Below, one piece after another: positions 26,479 through 34,386 of a DNA stretch of 46,022 nucleotides. Position 1 is the first letter of the stretch. Each line of letters starts with the position of its first letter. The notes beneath the pieces are model-generated. The model made no database searches. It saw only the letters and a program-made list of their open reading frames with translations, and was not told the DNA's origin. The DNA lies in assembly GCF_005938385.1 (NCBI RefSeq), contig NZ_VCRA01000044.1, positions 1-46,022 of the forward strand, read 5' to 3'. This DNA comes from Paenibacillus mesophilus. GTDB taxonomy: Bacteria > Bacillota > Bacilli > Paenibacillales > NBRC-103111. The position numbers and the translations under genes are program-made.

Positions 26479-28341
26479 TTAACTATATTTCGCTGTACCA
26501 TATTCTAACACCGTCACTGTACCAGCCCCACTACTCACAATATGAGGGGTTGCCAAAGTTCCATAGTTGCCAATGAACGGATAATAACCAGTTCCGCTTG
26601 TTTGGTTGATAACAAACTTTGCTGAGGGATACAAACAGCCATTATTACGAATCGCCAAATTACTGTTCGTTGTTGTTACAGCATCAACACCACTCGGAAA
26701 GTTTTTAAATAAACAGTTTTCAACAACCGAATTGATTGCCACTGACGTCAAATACATAAGCCGCGTATATAGATTTGCAGAATTACCATTTAGTGTCACG
26801 CCGCTGATCTTGGTTACTGTGCTATTTGAGTTTGTGGCTATAACTAAGTCAGGGGTAGATGTCCGACTGTCATTGATGACCACATCAATGACATTGAAAA
26901 CCGTTACTGTTGATGGCACCATCATAAAACGGCGCGTGGTTGAAGTAGTGTTATCTGTCAGCGTAAACTCGCAGTTGCGAATATCCACTAAAGCATACGG
27001 ATAGGTTGTTGTTGGTAACAATGAAGCCGAGCCAACAATCTTACAATCGCGCATATACAGCTCAATGTTCGTTGTTGATGATAAAGTCAACATAAGCGTT
27101 ACACCCGCTGCATACGTCACTTTACAGCCGATATATTCAATTTTTCCGATACTTGGGTTATAGCCCCTTAATGAGGTATTATCCATCAAGTTCGTTAATT
27201 CGCAATCCACGAACTTGCAAGATGTCACGTTAGCCAAAATTGGCTTACCGAGTTTAGAGTCACGTACAATTAAGCGATTCGCGCCAAGTGCATAAATACC
27301 GTATGAGCTATTGATATTCGCCAATTCGCAATAGTCTACGTTCCCAGCAGATAATTCACCCACCTGAACAGCAGCTTGTTCAACTCCTGACACTACCAGT
27401 AAACTAGTTTTCAGGTTATCCACCACATTGTTTGTACCTGCTACATAGCAGCCAAAACGATAATAGCCCACAATTTCACAGTTAGTAATTGTGACGTTTT
27501 CAACATACTGATAGCGGACCAGTATAAACCCATGTTTGACCTTGGTCTTTCAAGCTATTCACTTCTGAATAACATGAATCAATCACAACTTTGGCATGTT
27601 GCAGCTTACAAGATGACTTCAACACATTAATGAACGTACAGTTTTGCACTTTGATAACCGTTGCTTGCACTGCATCGTCATAACCAGCAACGCTTTTACC
27701 GTATTGATTGAAATAGCAGCGAATCGCGTCACTATCATGATAAAGTTGAGCTGCGGCGTTTTGCATCGTATAAATATCTTCGAATCTACAGTTTTCAATG
27801 AGATGCTGTGATGCCGTCATTGTGATGCCAGTCGGCTGGAACATGAAATAACCACCACAGAAGCCGCCTGTGTTCGCTGTATTGGTGTAATGTTTGATGA
27901 TGCAGCCAAAGCATTGGTTAGAACTGTGGTGTTTTCTGCGGCTGTATTGGAATCTTTATAGCCAAAATCTTCAAGCTGTAATGCAGCAGAATAAATACGC
28001 TTCCAGCGTGTACCGTCTGCCGCTACAATGACCGTGCCGCCATTTGATACAGTTGTAGTATCACTAGCATCAGCACAGAACAAACCACCGCCAATATTAG
28101 AACCAGCATAATAAGACATCACTAGCGCTACTTGCTTGTCTTTATGGCATGTATAAGCTGTTAATGTTGCAATTGATTCAAAAGATTCGATCTTATCTCT
28201 GCCGCTGCCATATACGCTATCTGTCACATCCGTCTTGCCGTCTGCGACCTGTGTGCCAACGTTTACGAGGCCGCCTGTCGCGAGCGCCGCACCTGCGATG
28301 CCGATCGAAGCCAACAACTTCCTTCTGCTGATCGTTTCCAA
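26479..28341 (-). pseudogene. Tat-exported right-handed beta-helix protein, two frameshifts
   Basis: Probable TTG start at 28341 after GGGGAGGAATG. Part 1 (28341 to about 27840): twin-arginine signal (ISRRKLLASIGIAG), a small N-terminal domain with MSYYAGSNIGGGLF, then LEDFGYKDSNTAAENTTVL, the start of a Pectate_lyase_3 helix. Near 27900 the frame and sequence jump to GCIIKHYTNTANTGGFCGGYF (part 2), with an internal deletion. Part 2 stops at 27500, but the shifted frame continues YQYVENVTITNCEIVGYYRFG into part 3 (27471-26479), made of repeated short beta-strand turns. AT-rich compared with the heparinase-like region. Relative of the intact gene at 34387-36708. Confidence 0.75.
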
Positions 28342-28373
28342 GATTCATTCCTCCCCAAGTTATGTACATGCGG

Positions 28374-28718
28374 TCAAGCTGGCGTTACCGTCAATGCCCC
28401 GGCATCGGTTACTGCCATTTTGTAAACGGTTCCATTCGGCGATGCAAGCTTGATCGCCTATGCCGTAAGTCCTCCGTTAGTGCCGATGATCTCCCATGTG
28501 CCCGGTGTACCGTCCGCGGTGCAAACATCTATTGCGCCTTGCTCATCACCAGCCGCGCGTTTTCGCAGCGCTTCTAAGAAGAAACGATCACTGCCAGTAA
28601 ATGGGTCAGCATAAGCAGAAGCGCGTAAAATATTCGGGTCTTTCTGCTGCTCTGGTGGTAGTTCCTCAATTGCAGGCGGTAGGGCTGGTATATTTTCCCA
28701 TGCACAGCATTTGACCAT
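28374..28718 (-). pseudogene. Phage-tail-like fragment with in-frame TAG
   Basis: From ATG 28718 the frame gives IPALPPAIEELPPEQQ, then ILRASAYADPFTGSDRFF and EALRKRAAGDEQGA, a segment I associate with prophage tail-accessory proteins of Paenibacillus. It then gives TADGTPGTWEIIGTNGGLTA, a TAG, and in the same frame AIKLASPNGTVYKMAVTDAGALTV to a TGA. The two halves seem to come from different proteins. It lies just upstream of the broken beta-helix gene, perhaps a relic of tail-fibre-type origin. Confidence 0.45.
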
Positions 28719-28742
28719 GCTGCATCAGCTTCATTCTCAGCT

Positions 28743-29078
28743 TCAGCTGCCGCCGGACAGCCATGAGGGAGGAATGTCGTCCAGTTCGACGCCCAGCGTG
28801 ACTTGCTGCGCATCGGAATCGGGCAGCACCGACAAGCCGCCGATGTGCGCCGACTCGGGCAGCGCCCCGACCGTCTGTTTGAGACGATCCAGGTAAACCT
28901 CGTTATGGCCGGCAATGCCGTTCATCGATGTATTCACGATTTTGATCGCATCGGCGCCGCTTGAATAGCCGGTTAGCCCTTCAAACGAAGCGATGACGAT
29001 CTGGTCCATCGCAAATATCAATTTGCCGACGGGGTTCGGGGCCGCGAAAGACCGCGCGAGGCGGAGTCGCCGGCTGGC
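28743..29078 (-). pseudogene. C-terminal fragment of an unknown protein
   Basis: An open frame after a TAA at 29079-29081 encodes FAAPNPVGKLIFAMDQIVIA, SSGADAIKIVNTSMNGIAGHNEVYLDRLKQ and SVLPDSDAQQVTLGVELDDIP. It looks like real protein but lacks a start and joins unrelated DNA at about 28745. Family not recognised. GC-rich, unlike the adjacent AT-rich beta-helix gene. Confidence 0.35.
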
Positions 29079-29518
29079 TTATGCTAGTCCGGCAGTCCAT
29101 CCCATCTCCCTCCCCCACACCGTTCCCGGAATCTGGGCTGCTGTCTCCACCCGCATCCATACCGGGCGGCGAGGCATCATCGGGCCTCGATCAGGAAGGA
29201 AAAGGAGGCGCTTGTCGGCAACCGCGTCCAAATACGAGCGGTTTGCACCTCTTATCTCCGAAGCCGGGGTAGTTCTTGGGCAAAATAAGAGCGATTTCCA
29301 GCTGCTATTCGGCCACTCTCCCCGGCAAAACGGTTTTTCGCCCCGAATAAGGAATGCTATCGTCTCTTATTCCTCTCGCAAATCGGATACAACCGAAAGT
29401 AAGAGATGCAAAAGACTTCTATTCTACGGATTCGTAAGTCGCGAAGCCGCCAATGCCTGGCTCCGGGCGATACACGGCGTCGGTTCGCGCGCCACCGGGA
29501 GCTTTTTTGCATTTTGCA
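29079..29518. other. Intergenic region before the putative glycosidase
   Basis: No supported gene. It contains a weak inverted repeat AATAAGAGCGAT (near 29285) with ATCGTCTCTTATT (near 29360). The plus-strand open frame here shows no family resemblance. Confidence 0.3.
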
Positions 29519-29547
29519 TTGACGAACGAGCTATTTTCGATTATAAA
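29519..29547 (+). promoter_or_regulatory. Sigma-A promoter
   Basis: TTGACG (29519-29524), 17-bp spacer, TATAAA (29542-29547), 47 bp before the ATG at 29595. Five of six bases match at each box, so it should be fairly strong. Confidence 0.6.
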
Positions 29548-29594
29548 TAATATGGTCATACCATACTATTGTGTTGTAGGAGAGTGATTAGGTC

Positions 29595-31415
29595 ATGATC
29601 GATTCCGTCATGGTCAGAACCGATCGGCTTGTCGAGATTCGCTTGGCCGACCGGGAGCGGGAGCGACTCATCAGCTGCGAGGCAAGCTTTGCCATCGAAG
29701 GGAAGGAATGGCGGCCGGCCGTGATCTATCCCGACTTGAGCGGCGATTTTGCGCTCGACGGCAGCACGTTCGTATGGAATCAAGCGGTTACGATGGGAAT
29801 CGTCCGTTTGACCGAAAACGTTGAGGCGTTCTATTGGAACAGCTATCTCGACATCGGGTGCTTTACGGGTACTGTACGGCTTAGGTTCGTTTGGATGACG
29901 GTCGACGGCGAGTACGAGGAGGAACACGACGTCACGCTAGAGCAGTCGGACGTCGTTTATTTGAACGATTGGACACATTATTTGGGCGGAGACGGGGCCG
30001 CGAATCCGCGCAAGGGGGACGGGAAATGGAAGATCGGCCAAGGAAGGTGCGGCCCGTTCGTCGGCATGGGCTTTCACGAGAAGCTGCCCCCGATCCGCGT
30101 GCCGGTGCCGGTCGAAGGCTGGTACGACATTTACTTCGGCACGTCCGGCGGCTGGCTCAGGTTTATGGCCCGGGCGGGCGACGCCCCATTCTCCCGGGTG
30201 ATGACCCCGCACTTGACGGCGGGCCACCATGCCGGCAAAACCGATCAGGAGCTGTACTGGACAAGGGGCTACCTCCGGAAAGACGCGATCGAGATCGCCC
30301 AGCTTAGAGAGACGGTCGTATCCCACTACGATTTCGGGCGGCTCTCTTATATCAAGCTGGTGCCTGTCGCCGGTGGCGCGCACCCCCATTCCGACGGAAA
30401 AGCGATACGGAACGACTCCCCGGAAGATGCCGGAACAAGTTCGGATGCCGCTTCGTCGCGTACCGGAGAGTTGATCTTGTACTACGAGCCTTACACGTAC
30501 TCTTTGCACGGCTTTCATGATGCCGAGTCGATGAACGGGGTCATGCTCGAGGAGTTTCTCCGTCTCCGCCCGACGGAGATTACGTGCCAGACGATCCGCA
30601 TCGGCATGAAATCGCTGCATCACAGCCGACTGGTGGAACGGTTGAACGAACCCGCCGTTACCGACTTCAAGACGGTTATCGACGATCCGGTGAAGCTGGT
30701 CGCGAATTGCGACATATTGCGCGAAACCGTTTCGTACGCCCACGGCCGCGGCGTTCGCTTGACGGCGAATATCGGCATGAACCGACCGTATTTGTGGAAC
30801 AAGCCGCTGTCCGAGTCATTCGTCAGGCGGCACCCGCATCTGGTCAAGGACGGCGACCTCGATTACGGCGATCCCGAGGTTCGCCGGTACGCGCTGGGCA
30901 TCATCGAAGAAATCGTGACGGATTACGACGTAGGCGGACTTCTGTTCGATTATATGAGACATTTTAAAAACCAGACGGTCGAATCGCTCGTCGATACAAT
31001 CTCCACCGCAAAATCGTATTTGCGGAGGAAGGAGAAGCTCACCGGCGTAAAGCTCGAGCTGAAAGTCAGAGTGCCGGCCGATCAGGCGGTCTATTACCGG
31101 GCTTTGGCCGTTTGCGCGGCGCAGGGCGACGTGGACGGCATCATCCCGTCGAATCTGGTGACGACCGAGCCCATGCCGCCGATCGGCCATTATATGAAGC
31201 TGCGGCGCGATACGGGCGTAAAAATATACGGCTGCATCGACGGATGGAAGCACTATTTGGCCAGCGACCCGCGTGCCGGCGCCCTCCTGATGCCGCACTC
31301 GCCCGCCGATCTGAAGAGGTATGCGGCCGCGTACGACAAGCTCGACGTGGACGGCATCTTCGTCTATATGGCCGATGAAATTACCGGAAATCCGTATTTG
31401 AACAATGTGCTCTAG
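29595..31415 (+). CDS. Putative glycosidase: beta-rich N-terminal domain plus TIM-barrel-like C-terminal domain
   Basis: 606 aa; AGGAGAG ten bases before the ATG. Residues 1-270 look beta-rich (EGWYDIYFGTSGGWLRF, YLRKDAIEIAQ) and may bind sugar. Residues about 290-606 look like a TIM barrel related to GH10-like (GHL10) proteins: ESMNGVMLEEFLRLRPTEI, GRGVRLTANIGMNRP, YDVGGLLFDYMRHF (candidate acid Asp), DGIIPSNLVTTEP, VDGIFVYMADEIT. No signal peptide. Stand-alone gene with its own promoter and hairpin. I cannot name the family with certainty; the fold call is inference. Confidence 0.6.
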   Translation: MIDSVMVRTDRLVEIRLADRERERLISCEASFAIEGKEWRPAVIYPDLSGDFALDGSTFVWNQAVTMGIVRLTENVEAFYWNSYLDIGCFTGTVRLRFVWMTVDGEYEEEHDVTLEQSDVVYLNDWTHYLGGDGAANPRKGDGKWKIGQGRCGPFVGMGFHEKLPPIRVPVPVEGWYDIYFGTSGGWLRFMARAGDAPFSRVMTPHLTAGHHAGKTDQELYWTRGYLRKDAIEIAQLRETVVSHYDFGRLSYIKLVPVAGGAHPHSDGKAIRNDSPEDAGTSSDAASSRTGELILYYEPYTYSLHGFHDAESMNGVMLEEFLRLRPTEITCQTIRIGMKSLHHSRLVERLNEPAVTDFKTVIDDPVKLVANCDILRETVSYAHGRGVRLTANIGMNRPYLWNKPLSESFVRRHPHLVKDGDLDYGDPEVRRYALGIIEEIVTDYDVGGLLFDYMRHFKNQTVESLVDTISTAKSYLRRKEKLTGVKLELKVRVPADQAVYYRALAVCAAQGDVDGIIPSNLVTTEPMPPIGHYMKLRRDTGVKIYGCIDGWKHYLASDPRAGALLMPHSPADLKRYAAAYDKLDVDGIFVYMADEITGNPYLNNVL

Positions 31416-31507
31416 GCCGCCGCTAAGCCGCCGCATGCGGTCGATTGACCGCCGTCGTGCAGCGATCCACCGCCCGGTGGGAGCCGTATGCGGTAAGAAA
31501 AGCGGGA

Positions 31508-31528
31508 AGGGCCGGCTAGCCCGGCCCT
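31508..31528 (+). terminator. GC-rich hairpin after the glycosidase gene
   Basis: AGGGCCGG (31508-31515) with CCGGCCCT (31521-31528), 5-nt loop, about 95 bp past the stop. T-run weak, so a moderate call. Confidence 0.45.
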
Positions 31529-31852
31529 CTCGCACGCTTTAGACGAAACCGACCGGCAGGTCGCATCTTCATCGACCCGATCGCAGCCGTGCCGGATCCC
31601 CGCATGCCGCGAAGAAGCGCCGCCCGCCCTTCAAAGGGTACGGCCCCGCCGATCGCGTGCTTAGTCATGAAGAAGAAAAAACGATTGCTAACAGTCTCAA
31701 GTGCATTCGTGAATAATCAACAAATACCTCAGATCAGAATTCAGGGCAAGTGACTGAATGATCTGGGAATAAACAGGTGCACGTAAAGCCGAACTTCTTT
31801 TTGAAACCCGCGCCACGCAAGTGCTTCAACACTTTCTCCCTCAACCGTTTTT

Positions 31853-32188
31853 TGTTCAGTCGCGGCTAAGAATGGTATGTTCTTGTCCAATTCGGGTAAC
31901 GATGTAAGTTCTTGTCCAGCGAAAAGGACAAGAACTTACAGATAAAAAATATAAAGCCGAAACTTTCATTGAATGTATGTTCTTGTCCTCCAAGAATGTC
32001 AGCCATGGCCTGATAGCCATTACATAAGAATCAAAATCAATCTGTGGAGTATGTTGTCATGTTCTTGTCACCTGTGGGGCATGTTGTCGAGTTCTTGTCA
32101 TTGACCCAAGACAAGAACATGACAACATAAATGAAAAGAGCCGCGATATACGCGACTCTTAATGTTATATTTTTCTTGTCAGCCGACA
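31853..32188. repeat. TTCTTGTC/GACAAGAA array, copy B
   Basis: 336 bp, same order and orientation as 18929-19256, with a small insertion after the second hairpin arm. Borders are TGTTCAG and CCGACA as in copy A. The flanking DNA is unrelated to that of copy A, so the block behaves as a unit. It is followed after four bases by another element end (32193). Confidence 0.6.
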
Positions 32189-32192
32189 CCTG

Positions 32193-32573
32193 TGTCGGAC
32201 GACAAGAACTTGACCCGCTTTTTGATTTGTTGTTCAGTCCTTGCTCATCACAAAGAAAAATCTTTCTCTGCCGGCCAGTTCTAATGCCAATTCCTAGCAT
32301 TTCCCTGACACGAAAAAATGAGCTGGTACGGGCTAGCCGCGTTCCGCAATTATGTCTAATATATAATGATCTGCTTCAGTTGAAAGATACTCCTCTCTAC
32401 CCTCCGTCGGGTTTGAGATAATGTTCTTGTCACCCGACATTAGCTTAGCGACTCGACGGCAGCCGAACATTTTGGCCGGCTGCCGTTGTGTAACGATTGT
32501 GCTACAAGAACATGGTTGCATCAGGAAATTGTGATCGATACATGCAACCACGTTCTTGTCGTGTCTATCGACA
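32193..32573. mobile_element. 381-bp element with related ends (TGTCGG...CGACA)
   Basis: The left end TGTCGGACGACAAGAAC and the inverted right end TGTCGATAGACACGACAAGAAC share TGTCG and ACGACAAGAAC. Inside are GTTCTTGTC boxes, a perfect stem CGGCAGCCG/CGGCTGCCG near 32450-32485, and an 18-bp inverted repeat (32504-32521 with 32542-32559, one mismatch: ACAAGAACATGGTTGCAT). No coding capacity. No target duplication was found. Possibly a non-autonomous element or two fused transposon ends. Confidence 0.4.
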
Positions 32574-32706
32574 CAATATTAGCTCCCAGGCGACATCGAG
32601 CCTTGGTAGTTATCCAGGTCAAGCCGGACAATTTGACTTTCGTTCCAGTCCTCTAGATTCATCGTGATAGCGTCATACGTGGCAGTTCCTCATGATTCAA
32701 AGCCCG

Positions 32707-33690
32707 TCAAAGCCGCGCTTCGCCCAGTCCGAAGCGGTCTTGCTCTTCATACATGCGCCAAATCGCGCGCAGCGACTTCAAGCTATCGCGCCCGTCGGTT
32801 TCCGGGCTTCGGCCCGTGGCGATGCAATCGAGGAAATGCTCGATTTCCGGCAGGAAAATGTTCGGCTGCTTCGTTTCGGCCGGATCGTACAGCGTCTTCC
32901 GGCCTTCCTCCGTAATCACGTCGACCTGTTCTCCCTTTACGATAAAAGCCGCCTTCGGCGTATGAATATGGTATTTGGCCGGGGTCTCGCGGTATTTCAT
33001 CCCCCAGCTCGTCACGAGATGCGCGAGCGCGCCGCTTTCGAATTGCATCAGCGCATGGGAGGTTCCCTCGCTTTCCAGCCATTCGGTCCCCGCTCTCGTT
33101 CCCATCGCCGTCATGCGGGTAGGCGTTCCGAGCAGCCACATGAGGGCGTCCACATAATGACAGCCGTGGCTGAACAGCACGCCGCCGCCGAGCTTGTCCT
33201 TCTGCGCGAGCCACGAGCCGGGCCGCGGCTGCAGGTACGCTTCGACCCAGCACTCGGCGTTGAAGGGAACGCCGTATTCGCCCGAATCGATCGCCTGCTT
33301 GAGCCGCCGCATATGCGGCATGTAACGGACGACGTAGGCGAGCATAAGCTTGACGTTGTTGGCGTCGGCCGCCTCGATCAGTTTCAGGCATTCCTCCTCG
33401 GTATTGGCGAACGGCTTCTCCAGCAGCACGTGCTTGCCCGCCTCGATCGCCTGCATCGTCTGCGGGTAGTGCAGATGGTGCGGCGTGCAGATGCTCACGG
33501 CATCGACATCGTCGAGAATCGAAGTCCAATCCGTCGTATAACGGCATTCGTACTCTTCCGCCGCTTTCGCCGCCTTCTCTTCGTCGAGATCGACGACCCA
33601 GCGCAGGTCTGCCTGCTCCAATGCCTTATAGGCCCTTACATGTCCCATTCCCAAATTAAGGCCGACTACGGCCGTGCGTATGCTTCCCAT
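32707..33690 (-). CDS. Gfo/Idh/MocA family oxidoreductase
   Basis: 327 aa; GGGAGGAAAG before the ATG at 33690. N-terminal NAD(P)-binding fold (IRTAVVGLNLGMGHVRAY) and the conserved lysine motif HVLLEKPFANT. The C-terminal sheet domain includes LGGGVLFSHGCHYVDALMWLLG, whose His is typical of the active site. These enzymes oxidise or epimerise sugars and sugar acids in the cytoplasm. The C-terminal remnant of a second family member lies directly upstream (33666-33959) and overlaps this start. Confidence 0.88.
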   Translation of the reverse strand: MGSIRTAVVGLNLGMGHVRAYKALEQADLRWVVDLDEEKAAKAAEEYECRYTTDWTSILDDVDAVSICTPHHLHYPQTMQAIEAGKHVLLEKPFANTEEECLKLIEAADANNVKLMLAYVVRYMPHMRRLKQAIDSGEYGVPFNAECWVEAYLQPRPGSWLAQKDKLGGGVLFSHGCHYVDALMWLLGTPTRMTAMGTRAGTEWLESEGTSHALMQFESGALAHLVTSWGMKYRETPAKYHIHTPKAAFIVKGEQVDVITEEGRKTLYDPAETKQPNIFLPEIEHFLDCIATGRSPETDGRDSLKSLRAIWRMYEEQDRFGLGEARL

Positions 33691-33959
33691 TGTTTCTTTC
33701 CTCCCGTATGCGGATGCGATCCCGCTATATATAGTTTTGATCGTGAAAAGCGGTTCCCACTAGTTCCGCCTCTTAAATCCGGAAAGCGGACCGTCTTGCC
33801 GTTCGCCCCGGCCGATTCGACCGAAAGCGGGAACACCGAGCTCCACAGCACGACGTCGTATACGTCGATCGCCGGACAGCGCTTCTCGCGGATCAAGCGC
33901 ACGAATTCGTCGATGACGAAGAAGTCGCCGCCGCCATACTTTCGAACGAGGCGTTTCGT
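33666..33959 (-). pseudogene. C-terminal remnant of a second Gfo/Idh oxidoreductase (GH109-like)
   Basis: In frame: LVRKYGGGDFFVIDEFVRLI, then PAIDVYDVVLWSSVFPLSVESA and VRFPDLRGG, the usual end of GH109-like Gfo/Idh proteins, then read-through to a stop at 33666. The N-terminal two thirds are missing, replaced by a CBM fragment. It may be left from duplication and fusion around the intact gene at 32707. Confidence 0.65.
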
Positions 33960-34240
33960 ACGATAGACGACGGGTCGGCCTGCAGCAGTTGCACATCGTC
34001 CACAGATACTTCCGCTGCGGAGGATTCGACGATGACGACAACCTTCAGCGCGTTAACCGGCTTGCCATTTACCGTTTCCGCTATATCCGCATTCAATTCG
34101 AATGCCGTCCACGACCCCGCAGTTTCGGACAAAGCATGTATGCCGGAACGCAAGCTTCCGATCCGTTTGCCCTGATCGTCCAGCAAATTCAACCCCAATT
34201 GAATCGTGCCTGCTGACGTGCTGGCAGGGGTTTAGTAGTG
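33893..34240 (-). pseudogene. Carbohydrate-binding module fragment
   Basis: Open frame without its own start: TSAGTIQLGLNLLDDQGKRIG, SWTAFELNADIAETVNGKPV and AAEVSVDDVQLLQADPSSIV, then RNASFE, where a further module should begin. Same CBM4/9-like type as 18389-18925. It joins the oxidoreductase remnant near 33959. Confidence 0.6.
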
Positions 34241-34386
34241 TAATTTCAGATGAGTCAAGCCCGGTTCAGCCGGAACCTGCTGCTACGGCCGCCTCAACCC
34301 GCTCCGCCAACCAGCAAGCTGTAAGCTCCCGAATAGGCGACAGTGTAAACCCGTTGCGCTTAACTGGGCATTAATGAGGCTTGTTT

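Noticed and set aside
28993..29550. Plus-strand 185-codon ORF before the putative glycosidase
   Set aside because: Overlaps a real promoter and the antisense of a gene fragment; no motifs or ribosome site.
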